Shown here piece after piece: positions 35,368-43,371 of a DNA stretch of 64,000 bases; positions within the stretch are counted from its first letter, which is position 1, and each line of letters starts with the position of its first letter. The position numbers and the translations under genes are program-made. Below the pieces are notes generated by a model that saw only the letters and a program-made list of their open reading frames with translations, did not search any database and was not told the DNA's origin. This DNA is from Candidatus Obscuribacterales bacterium (GTDB lineage: Bacteria > Cyanobacteriota > Vampirovibrionia > Obscuribacterales > Obscuribacteraceae): positions 124,001-188,000 of the forward strand of contig JAIELX010000044.1 of the NCBI GenBank assembly GCA_019752635.1, read 5' to 3'.

Positions 35368-36849
35368 TTACTTTGCTGTACAAAGCATTGCTGCGACGTC
35401 GTACAAAAACTTCAGTCCGTCCTTGTACACTGCAACAGGTACTCGCTCATCTTTGCCGTGAACAGTAGCCAGCAGCTCGGCGTCGATTCGAAATGGTTCG
35501 AATCCATATGAAGCAATGCCCAGTTCTCTAAACCAGTGCGAATCGGTGAACCAGGGTGCAACCGTTGGTACCACGGGAACTCCGGGGGTGAGCTTGCGCG
35601 CCACCTCTGTAATGGCTCTGAAGCATTCCGTGTCGTAAGCGGAGGCACTGGTATGTACCCAATCGAGAACCGATACTTCAACGGTGTTGTCTTTCATACG
35701 GTCGCGGAGCAGTCCGATGAATTCATCCTTCCCTACACCGGGTAGCAATCGACAGTCCAGTTCTGCTGATGCTTCTGCAGGAATTACATTTGTTTTGTAC
35801 CCTGCCTTGAACACCGTCGGTGATACCGTATTGCGCAGCATCGCTGACTTCATTTTGTCTTTTAAGAGTTCTTGATAAGTCTCTGGCTTCTTCACTGCGT
35901 CGTCGATGTCTGCGTATGCGGAACGAAGCGGCTCTCCCACAGTGGGCGCTATTTTCTTGAAATACTCGCGCACTGCAGGAAGAATCGTCGGTTGTGGCGG
36001 ATTGTCGATAATGCGACTAACTGATTTCACCAGCCGGTTCACCGATGAATCCGGCATCGGCATCGAAGCATGTCCTGCGTTGCCGCGGGCAATGAGGTGC
36101 AACCAGAGAACTGATTTCTCTGAGATTCCAACGTCAATGTGCACGGGCTTTCCATCAGCCTGGCTGTCGATAAACGCGCCTTCGTTAATCAAGAACTCGG
36201 CATCTTTTACGAGATCCGCGTGGTGCTTGACGAACCAGCCGGCACCGCATTCGCCACCAACTTCTTCATCCGGAGTTGCTACAAAAATTATGTCGCGTTC
36301 TAATGTTAAACCGGAGCGTTTTAGCATCAGCATCACTTCCAGCTGCGCGATGCCGAGCCCCTTCATGTCCAGTGCGCCTCGTCCCCAGATGGCGCCGTCG
36401 AACTCTTCGCCTGAGAACGGAGGATGCTTCCAGTCATCTGCACGGGCCGGTACAACATCAATGTGATTCAGGAAAATGATTGGTTTCTTTTTGCCATTTC
36501 CTTTCAGCCGCGCATAAACGCACGAGCGCCCCGGTCCGGTTTCAAACAATTGAGCTTCGATTCCGTTCTTTTTGAGGACCTCAGCGAGATATTGAGCGCC
36601 CTTGGTTTCGTTGCCGGGCGGGTTCGTTGTGTCAATGCGAAGGTACTCTTTCAAAAAGCCGATGGACTCATTGCAGGCGACGTCAAAGCTTTTGTCGGGC
36701 ACAGCTGATTCTACGGCAGCACAGGCTGCCAATGGTTGCACCAGAGCCAGGGAAAGCATGGCGATCAGGGGTGAAAACCTCTTGCGATGGACTTGTTCGG
36801 CTCTCTTGCCGGTTCGCCCCTGCACCAGACTTTCACCGATACGCGTCAT
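35368..36849 (-). CDS. M20-family metallopeptidase, predicted lipoprotein
   Basis: A 493-residue zinc peptidase/deacylase of the M20 family (carboxypeptidase S/ArgE/DapE type). Metal ligands are visible: H in IIFLNHIDVVPA, D in WGRGALDMKG, the catalytic EE in TPDEEVGGECG, and the final H in VHGKDERVPV. An N-terminal export signal, with RKR then FSPLIAMLSLALVQPLAAC, ends in a good lipobox (LAAC), suggesting lipid anchoring in the periplasm. The ATG at 36849 follows GGAGGA by 6 nt; nine upstream codons in frame are excluded. It likely trims peptides or N-acyl amino acids; the substrate is unknown. Confidence 0.9.
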   Translation of the reverse strand: MTRIGESLVQGRTGKRAEQVHRKRFSPLIAMLSLALVQPLAACAAVESAVPDKSFDVACNESIGFLKEYLRIDTTNPPGNETKGAQYLAEVLKKNGIEAQLFETGPGRSCVYARLKGNGKKKPIIFLNHIDVVPARADDWKHPPFSGEEFDGAIWGRGALDMKGLGIAQLEVMLMLKRSGLTLERDIIFVATPDEEVGGECGAGWFVKHHADLVKDAEFLINEGAFIDSQADGKPVHIDVGISEKSVLWLHLIARGNAGHASMPMPDSSVNRLVKSVSRIIDNPPQPTILPAVREYFKKIAPTVGEPLRSAYADIDDAVKKPETYQELLKDKMKSAMLRNTVSPTVFKAGYKTNVIPAEASAELDCRLLPGVGKDEFIGLLRDRMKDNTVEVSVLDWVHTSASAYDTECFRAITEVARKLTPGVPVVPTVAPWFTDSHWFRELGIASYGFEPFRIDAELLATVHGKDERVPVAVYKDGLKFLYDVAAMLCTAK

Positions 36850-37156
36850 TGTTAGTCCTCCATTCAATCGCTGCACAGTGTACCCCGTCTGTATGAAGTA
36901 CCGAATTTTACGACGCTTATTTGCGCCGTCAACTACCGTGGACAGCGAACAGCGGTGCTCAAAATTAAGGTCTCAACCGGTTTTTGGACAAGCCGTCTCA
37001 AGATCGGTCATTTGGCGGATATTCTCGTTGTTTGGCGATTTCGTTCGTGTAACTTGCTGTTGACAGCCGTGGGGGAATTACCGAAAAATCCAATTGGTCG
37101 CTATACTGATAGAGGTTGTTTTTTCGGACATCAGGAGACGGGAAGCAAATTCCAAG
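36850..37156. other. Divergent promoter region
   Basis: About 305 nt between divergent genes with no gene seen. It holds the promoter at 37078-37107 for the plus-strand operon and must hold that of the M20 gene. Nothing else stands out. Confidence 0.4.
37078..37107 (+). promoter_or_regulatory. Predicted promoter of the TPR/cNMP operon
   Basis: TTACCG (37078-37083) and TATACT (37102-37107) with an 18-bp spacer, 50 nt before the preferred start at 37157. Transcription would begin past 37110, which excludes the in-frame start at 37094. Confidence 0.45.
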
Positions 37157-39109
37157 ATGGCGGAAACGGGCAACAACACTTCTATCGGTGTGCGCTTAGG
37201 CGACCTATTGCTTCGCGCCGGGATTATCAAAGCTGAAGACCTGCCTACCGGTTTGGCTGAGGCTCGTAAGTATGAATTGAGAATCGGAGAGATGCTGGTA
37301 CTCATGCGATTCATGTCGACCGAAGACCTAACCAATGCGCTTAATGCTCAAACCATGTTGCAGAATGGCGAGATTGATGAGCTTGCGGCCGTGGCTGCTT
37401 TGCAAATAGCGTCAAAAGAAAAGCTTGAACTGGAAGACGCGTTGGACAAAGTCAAAAATGTCGATCTCACTACAGAGGAAGGCAAAAAGAAGGAACTAGC
37501 TAAAACTCTGGAGGAAGTTGCTGCGCTGGAGCGCACCGACTCGGAGCATCGCGATCTTGCTCCATTGCTTTTGAAAGCGGGAGAACTGTATTTCAAACTG
37601 GGCCAATTTTCCGATGCCGAGCGCGTGTGTAAGCGCGCCCTGTTTATTTCGGAACACTCCTTCGGCAAGAGCCATCTATCTGTGACCCGAGCCATGGGCA
37701 AATTGAACGATGCGTACATTAAGCAGAACAAGTTCAACGAAGCCGAACCGCTTGCATGGCGCGCTATTCAGATAACGCAGGACATGCTTGGCGCGCAACA
37801 TCTGGAGACTGCAGAGCACCTTCATCGTATGGCCCGCATTTTGGAAGGCCAGGTTCGATTTGTTGAGGCGGAGCAGTATTATCTGCTTGCCATGAGAATT
37901 CGCGAGAAACAATTGGGACCGGACCATCCCGATATGGTCGATCAGTTACGACAGATGGCCTCGTTTTGGAGCAAGCAGGGAAAGAAATCCGAGCGAAAAC
38001 GCATTGGCGATTTGCTTGTCGCTGCCGGCTTGCTTAAGCCGGAAGGCTTGCAGGATGCGGCACACGAAGCTCAAAGGCTTGGGGTGCCGCTCGGTCAGTA
38101 CCTGTTGGGAATGGAAGGGCTAGAACCGGAGAGCGTACGAGCCGGCTTGCAAGCGCAACTCTTGATTGGTGACGGCGTCGTGCCTTCGGAGTTGGCCGTC
38201 AAAGCTCTGCGGATTTGTGCAAAGAAGAACATTCTCTTTGATGAGGCGCTTGAGTTTATTGGCTGGACTCCGGACTCATTGTCTACCGGGGAACTGAAGG
38301 CGCTGCTGCGGATAGCCGATGAGCTGGTTACCGCCGAGCAAAAGTTGGGAGCAAATCATTGCGGCGTCGCAGTGGTTTGTATTCGATTGGCGGATAGTTA
38401 TCTGGAGCAAAAACGCTATTCGGAGGCCGAGAATAACTACAAGCGTGCCCTGTCCATTTTGGAAAAGTTCTTCGGACCTAAAGACCCTGAAGTTGCAGGC
38501 TGTCTGTTCAAGCTCGGCAGGCTCTACAGTTTGATGAACAAACCGATTGAAGCAGAACCACTCATTTGGCGGGCTCTGGAGATCCAACAGAAAGAGCTGG
38601 GAGCCGACCACATTGAAGTTGCCGCCACACTCGAACTGCTTGCAGACGTCAAAACAAAGCAGGACAATCATGAGCAAGCGGAGATGTTTTTCAAGTCTGC
38701 CCTTAGCACTCAGGAGAAGCTTCTTGGCGTTGAGTCTCCTAAGTTGGTTCCGCTTTTGGGGCGACTGGCAGATAACCAATTTTTTCTAGACAAGTTTACG
38801 GAGTCTGAACAGCATGGTATTCGACTGGCGGATATTCTGCAGAAAAACAACAATCCCAAGTCGGTTGAAGTCGCAAACGCCCTCGACAAACTGATTCGCG
38901 TTTATATCGCGCGCGGTGAAAATGCAAAAGCGGCTTTTTGCCTGAAGAAGTCCCTTGAGTGTCGTCAAACAGAGCTGGGCATAAACAATCCAGAGCTTGC
39001 TAAGGCGCTGGACAATTACGCCGGCCTGTTGAAAAGGATTGATCACGCAACTGAAGCAGCGGAGTTAGAGTCACGAGCGAAGAAACTTCGCTCCGGGAGC
39101 AAGGATTGA
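37157..39109 (+). CDS. TPR protein with two MshEN-like modules
   Basis: A 650-residue soluble protein in two similar halves. Each begins with a module like the N-terminal domain of type II secretion/MshE ATPases (about residues 10-65: RLGDLLLRAGIIKAEDL; and about 285-345: RIGDLLVAAGLLKPEGL). These are followed by tetratricopeptide repeats of the kinesin-light-chain kind (SDAERVCKRALFISEHSFG; SEAENNYKRALSILEKFFGP). MshEN domains bind cyclic di-GMP in some proteins; whether the key residues are kept here I cannot say. The ATG at 37157 is chosen for its position after a promoter; its ribosome site is weak. The cyclic-nucleotide-binding gene follows 10 nt later. Confidence 0.8.
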   Translation: MAETGNNTSIGVRLGDLLLRAGIIKAEDLPTGLAEARKYELRIGEMLVLMRFMSTEDLTNALNAQTMLQNGEIDELAAVAALQIASKEKLELEDALDKVKNVDLTTEEGKKKELAKTLEEVAALERTDSEHRDLAPLLLKAGELYFKLGQFSDAERVCKRALFISEHSFGKSHLSVTRAMGKLNDAYIKQNKFNEAEPLAWRAIQITQDMLGAQHLETAEHLHRMARILEGQVRFVEAEQYYLLAMRIREKQLGPDHPDMVDQLRQMASFWSKQGKKSERKRIGDLLVAAGLLKPEGLQDAAHEAQRLGVPLGQYLLGMEGLEPESVRAGLQAQLLIGDGVVPSELAVKALRICAKKNILFDEALEFIGWTPDSLSTGELKALLRIADELVTAEQKLGANHCGVAVVCIRLADSYLEQKRYSEAENNYKRALSILEKFFGPKDPEVAGCLFKLGRLYSLMNKPIEAEPLIWRALEIQQKELGADHIEVAATLELLADVKTKQDNHEQAEMFFKSALSTQEKLLGVESPKLVPLLGRLADNQFFLDKFTESEQHGIRLADILQKNNNPKSVEVANALDKLIRVYIARGENAKAAFCLKKSLECRQTELGINNPELAKALDNYAGLLKRIDHATEAAELESRAKKLRSGSKD

Positions 39110-39119
39110 GGGCAGACCA

Positions 39120-40559
39120 TTGAGCGGGATGAATGCTTTGAGCGGTGACCGAAAACTGGAGATTATCGACTTTCTCAAGAACCACTCTATTTTTCAGTTG
39201 CTGGACCGCGAAATTATCGAAGGCTTAAGTCAGCAGATCATAGAGCTGGAATGCGGTCCCGGACACATAATTTTTCAGGAAGGCGATCCCGCCGACGCTA
39301 TCTTTATCATCCGGCGCGGTGCTGTTGCAGTTCTTCAAAGCCAGCCGCAAGCGAAGGTTCTGGCATATCTTACTGCCGGCGAATGCTTCGGCGAGATGGC
39401 GATTGTGCATGATGCCCCACGCAACGCCACTATTCGTGTTCCGGAGGAAGCCAGTATTTTGAGGCTTCCCAGCGCAGCGTTGAAAGATCTGACCAAGAAG
39501 TTTCCAGCCATAACCAATGAACTGGCAGATATCATTAATCGCAGAACCACTGGTGATAGTCCTTTCAAACCGCCGGGACTTCAAGGCAATCTCGCGTTTT
39601 TCGATCTGCCTACGGTAATTCAGGCCGTGCTCGGTGGTCGTCGCAGTGGCGTGCTTGTGCTTTATGGACGCTCCGGCAAAGCCGTCGGTCAACTGGTAAT
39701 GAAAGATGCAATGATCGCCCGGGCGATTTTTGATCAACTTAAGGGGGAGTATGCACTCTATGAGCTGATGAACAGCGACGAGCCGCTTGATTTTACTTTC
39801 GATCAAAAAGATATTTCGGCCGTTCCGCTAGATCCGGATTTGTGCCGCCGACCGCCGTACATGCTGCTGATCGAAGGTGCGCGGCGAGCCGACGAGTTAG
39901 TAAAGCTTATGGTCGCTACCGGGTGGCCCGGTGCTACTTACGAACAATTGAAGCGTGTTCCGGATTTCAATTCGCTTCCGGATCATTCGCGCGAATTGTG
40001 CCGTCAGGTCTGGTCGTTGATAGAAGTTGGCACGGCCGTTGAAGCAATGTGGAAGCAATTGCCGGTTGACAAATATGCGGTTCTGTCGCTGATCAATGAA
40101 ATGATCAATCAGCAAATGATTCGTCCGGAGGACAACAGACGTTCGACCAGTGAGTTTTTAAAACGCACCATGCAGTTGCAGAAACCCTCGCTGCAGCAGT
40201 TAATGCAGGCCAGGCAGCAAGCGGAAGGCGAAGCTCCTGCTGTTGCCGAGAATGCAGAGCCACCCGACAGCCCCTACGAAGTAGTAAAACTGGTAAATGC
40301 AGTCAACGGAGTTAGCACCAACTTAGGGATAATTTTCGGCAAGACCGAAGTGCGAATGCTCATGCAAGAGTCTTTGGCAAAAACCACAAGGGTTTTTCCG
40401 GAGTTGTCGAGCTTAAAGGTTTATATGGATAGTCCGGCATTGGACTTGCGTAGTGCAACTGCTGATTTTTCAAAATCCGCTCGGACCATACCCGCACTGG
40501 TTCACTTAGCCAATACTTTGATGGAGCTCACCCCGAAATTACTCAAGTCGAAGCCTTGA
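39120..40559 (+). CDS. Cyclic-nucleotide-binding domain plus DUF4388-like protein
   Basis: A 479-residue cytosolic signalling protein. Residues 15-130 are a CRP-like cyclic-nucleotide-binding domain (GHIIFQEGDPADAIFIIRRG; the phosphate-binding cassette GECFGEMAIVHDAPRNATI). Residues 150-230 resemble DUF4388/PATAN (LQGNLAFFDLPTVIQAVLGG...GVLVLYG). The remainder is helical. No DNA-binding helix-turn-helix is seen, so it is not a classical CRP regulator. The TTG at 39120 has GAGG 8 nt upstream; an ATG at 39129 lacks this. It follows the TPR gene by 10 nt and the DUF1189-like gene follows by 23 nt: one operon. Confidence 0.85.
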   Translation: MSGMNALSGDRKLEIIDFLKNHSIFQLLDREIIEGLSQQIIELECGPGHIIFQEGDPADAIFIIRRGAVAVLQSQPQAKVLAYLTAGECFGEMAIVHDAPRNATIRVPEEASILRLPSAALKDLTKKFPAITNELADIINRRTTGDSPFKPPGLQGNLAFFDLPTVIQAVLGGRRSGVLVLYGRSGKAVGQLVMKDAMIARAIFDQLKGEYALYELMNSDEPLDFTFDQKDISAVPLDPDLCRRPPYMLLIEGARRADELVKLMVATGWPGATYEQLKRVPDFNSLPDHSRELCRQVWSLIEVGTAVEAMWKQLPVDKYAVLSLINEMINQQMIRPEDNRRSTSEFLKRTMQLQKPSLQQLMQARQQAEGEAPAVAENAEPPDSPYEVVKLVNAVNGVSTNLGIIFGKTEVRMLMQESLAKTTRVFPELSSLKVYMDSPALDLRSATADFSKSARTIPALVHLANTLMELTPKLLKSKP

Positions 40560-40582
40560 AGTCGTTTTAACAGGAGAATTGA

Positions 40583-41380
40583 ATGAAAGAGGTTCGCATG
40601 TATCAAGCTCCGTTCATGAGCTTCTTCTCTGGTGACCTTTACCGGGATGTGGCGAGAAAATGGACAGGAATCGGCTTTGGCTATTTGACTGTCGTCACTC
40701 TTGTTTGCGTTGCCTTCAGTTCGATAGGGCTAACAATCGCAATAAACAATAAGGCCGAAGAGTTATTGGCCAAATTGCCAGCCATCACTTTTTCGAAAGA
40801 CCACAAGCTCAGCATCGACAAACCTGTGCCCCACGTGGTCCAGCTCGATATCCCGGGAGAGCAAAACAAACTAGTCTTTGATACGTCCGGCAAAATGACG
40901 TCGTTAGAAGATGCTCCGGGGGCGATCGCGCTTGTGACGGCAGACGAGTTGATCTTGACCGACAGAGCCACTGAGGAAAACAGAGCTAGCTGGAAGTCGT
41001 TGAATGCCGATGAAAGTTGGTCCTTAAACCGCAGCAACATCACTAAGGTTAAGACAGTGCTAGGACAAGTAATATGGGGACTCATGGTTGTTGCGGGACT
41101 CTTTAGTTTGTTCGGGCACTATTTCTTGGCACTGTTGTATGGTGCCATCGGTTTGATCATGTCGAACGTCACCGGTGCCAAACTGGGCTTCGGAGCTGCT
41201 GTGCGCCTTGCCGTTGTGGCCATGACTCCGGGCATGATCATCAGCATGGGCTTGTGGGTGATTGGGCAAACCGCTCTTACTGGCTTGTGGGGGTGGCTTT
41301 CTGTTCCTGTAACTCTGGGCTACCTGTACTTCGCTTGCGCCGCTGCCGCCAAAGACTCACCAGAGGCGATGGTATCGTAA
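40583..41380 (+). CDS. DUF1189-like multi-pass membrane protein
   Basis: A 265-residue inner-membrane protein. The N-terminus APFMSFFSGDLYRDVARKWTGIGFGYL resembles DUF1189 proteins. Membrane segments lie at about 30-55, 160-180, 183-205, 210-232 and 235-255, with an extracytoplasmic loop of about 100 residues between the first two. AGGAG 6 nt before ATG fixes the start. It is the last gene of the TPR/cNMP operon, with a hairpin 60 nt downstream. Molecular function unknown. Confidence 0.75.
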   Translation: MKEVRMYQAPFMSFFSGDLYRDVARKWTGIGFGYLTVVTLVCVAFSSIGLTIAINNKAEELLAKLPAITFSKDHKLSIDKPVPHVVQLDIPGEQNKLVFDTSGKMTSLEDAPGAIALVTADELILTDRATEENRASWKSLNADESWSLNRSNITKVKTVLGQVIWGLMVVAGLFSLFGHYFLALLYGAIGLIMSNVTGAKLGFGAAVRLAVVAMTPGMIISMGLWVIGQTALTGLWGWLSVPVTLGYLYFACAAAAKDSPEAMVS

Positions 41381-41442
41381 TTCGAAATAGTCGCTATGGG
41401 CGGGGCATCTTTCCGTTCGACAATTTTGAAAAGATCGAACAA

Positions 41443-41471
41443 AGAGAGAGGGTGGCATCGCCCTCCTCTCT
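41443..41471. terminator. Hairpin between convergent genes
   Basis: AGAGAGAGGG and CCCTCCTCTCT pair with a one-base bulge around TGGCATCG. It lies midway between the convergent genes ending at 41380 and 41510 and may serve both; the U tracts are poor. Confidence 0.5.
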
Positions 41472-41509
41472 ATTGGAACCCCGGTTAATCTATTAACTGA
41501 TCGTTGTCC

Positions 41510-42094
41510 TTAGGTTTGTGCCTGCTTTTGCAGTCCCGGTCGACGATGTTGCATCCGATTAGCGCCATGCCCCTTGCGGCCTTCGCCGCCGCATCTACCG
41601 AATGCTTCTTTCTGGAGTGCGCGATGGCGCATTTGTAGTTTTTGTTCTCCGGTTAGCACGTCATACGTGTCTAGCTTCATTGCCAACCGAGCCGAGGAGA
41701 GGTCGTTCTTCAGACCATTTATCTTTGCTTGTAAATCGGTTGCTTTGGCGCGATCGACTTTTTCTTCAAGAAGGGTTGAGCGCAGCTGGCGTTGTAGTGT
41801 CTTGAGATCGGCTACTTTCTTTGAGGCGCTGTCTTTAAACGAGTTCTTAATAACGTGTATTTTTTCGAGCTGTTCGTCTGTCAGGTTCATTCCTTGTGCC
41901 GGACTTGCCGCGCCGACAGCGATGATTTCTTCGTCGGCGGGAGGCACTATTGGTAGTGATGCCAGTTCTTCACCGGGGACTTGTCCGGAAAACATTTCGT
42001 TGGCGTCTTCGGCCGTAGAAAAGTCTTGAGCAAATGCGGTTCCAGAGAGTGTGAATACGGAGCTGAGGGTAAGAATGGAAAGTAGTTTTTTCAT
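41510..42094 (-). CDS. Spy/CpxP-like periplasmic protein
   Basis: A 194-residue exported, mainly helical protein. MKKLLSILTLSSVFTLSGTAFAQ is a clean signal peptide. Residues 65-165 carry the long helices and LTxxQ-like motifs of the Spy/CpxP family (NLTDEQLEKIHVIKNSF; LTGEQKLQMRHRALQKEAFG), which act as periplasmic chaperones or stress sensors. The C-terminal tail is Gly/Arg/His/Gln-rich. ATG 42094 begins the signal peptide; a TTG three codons upstream is less likely. Confidence 0.75.
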   Translation of the reverse strand: MKKLLSILTLSSVFTLSGTAFAQDFSTAEDANEMFSGQVPGEELASLPIVPPADEEIIAVGAASPAQGMNLTDEQLEKIHVIKNSFKDSASKKVADLKTLQRQLRSTLLEEKVDRAKATDLQAKINGLKNDLSSARLAMKLDTYDVLTGEQKLQMRHRALQKEAFGRCGGEGRKGHGANRMQHRRPGLQKQAQT

Positions 42095-42342
42095 GATAGA
42101 CAATCCTAAATTAGTGACGCACCCAGTGGAAATCTTTTTAGTTGCCGATTGGTGGAGGTTCGGACCCGACCGTTTTGCTTATGATTCTTAAACGTAAAAA
42201 CGCTCCAAAAAGTTCAATGTTTTGGGGGCATTCTGGATTAAATCCGCAACATCTTTGAACGGCAATGCTTTGGAGCCGTCCCCCGGTTAGTAGATTCTCT
42301 AGTTTGGGCAACATATAGGTATCGGTATTGGTAGAAGCACTG

Positions 42343-43371
42343 ATGAAACCATCGACTCTAATTCTGGTTCTATTGGCAGCGGCGGCACCGGCGCCAGTGT
42401 CCGGCTCGCCGGCTAAGTCTTCCTCTGTCGGCGATAATCGCGTTGCGCAGACCGCTGCGATAAAATCAACTTCGTCTTCGGTCCACGGTGCTGTGACTGC
42501 TTCTTCGAGTGCCACCACTGCTGGAGGCAGCCAGAAGAATGCGAAAGCTCCTGCCGCTATCCCGACGAAAATTGTAGACGGCTTCGAACTTCTGGAACAC
42601 AGCAGTTTCCGCGGTGCGTTGAAAGCTACGATTTGCCCTGAAGGCATATGCTTAAGGTCCCGCGATCTCGACGCGGTTATGCAACCCTCTAGCCATATCG
42701 GGTACCTGGTTCATCGTGGGAACAAGCGCTATTTGGAAATGGATCCATCGAAAGGCATACAAGGCCTGGGGCATTTTTCCTATTTCCCCGGACCGGAGAA
42801 AGTAGTGAAAGTTGGTACTGAGAACTTAGATCTTCGTCCAAAGGATGCAAGAGGAAACCCGATACCGCTCAATGCTGCTGCAAAGGCTGCAGGAAAGCTT
42901 GAGTTTCTGCCTACCACGCACTATTACATCGAAAAGTATCGCCTTAACAGGAGGACTGGCAAGGCGGACGCTGTTCCTTACTGGATGACGGACCTGTGGG
43001 TCTGCGATTCGCTTGGAATTTCGAAGACATTTGCCGGTAGGTGCGCTCGACTATGTATGTTGCCTGCCGAGTATGGCATGCCGGTCAAAGTGGTTCGACT
43101 CTATGATGCCCGTCGCCGAGCTATTCCGCTGACGCCGGAATTGAAAAAATACTATGAGAAGACCCGAGGTTACGGATTGTGCATGTCGAATCCACAGTTT
43201 GCGGGGGATGAGCGGCGCGATCTGAAGATCCTGCTAGATGTAAGAGGTGCGCGCAAGGTCAAGGTAAATGTGACCGACACGCAGCTTCCGAAAGGATTCA
43301 CCAGGGTAAAAACCGAAATGGATCTCCTGATGTCGGAGCAGGATTCTGCGTTACTGAAGGAGCTGGATTAG
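42343..43371 (+). CDS. Exported protein of unknown function
   Basis: A 342-residue protein with a signal peptide (MKPSTLILVLLAAAAPAPVSG) and a Ser/Ala/Thr-rich linker to about residue 85. A folded beta-rich domain follows (FELLEHSSFRGALKATIC; HIGYLVHRGNKRYLEMD; TDLWVCDSL) with paired Cys residues suited to an oxidising compartment. I do not recognise the family. The ATG at 42343 lacks a strong ribosome site. The stop codon overlaps that of the convergent kinase gene by 4 nt (TTAG). Confidence 0.75.
   Translation: MKPSTLILVLLAAAAPAPVSGSPAKSSSVGDNRVAQTAAIKSTSSSVHGAVTASSSATTAGGSQKNAKAPAAIPTKIVDGFELLEHSSFRGALKATICPEGICLRSRDLDAVMQPSSHIGYLVHRGNKRYLEMDPSKGIQGLGHFSYFPGPEKVVKVGTENLDLRPKDARGNPIPLNAAAKAAGKLEFLPTTHYYIEKYRLNRRTGKADAVPYWMTDLWVCDSLGISKTFAGRCARLCMLPAEYGMPVKVVRLYDARRRAIPLTPELKKYYEKTRGYGLCMSNPQFAGDERRDLKILLDVRGARKVKVNVTDTQLPKGFTRVKTEMDLLMSEQDSALLKELD

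Noticed and set aside
42138..42647. 170-residue minus-strand reading
   Set aside because: It lies opposite the signal peptide and linker of the exported protein at 42343 and shows no domain or ribosome site.
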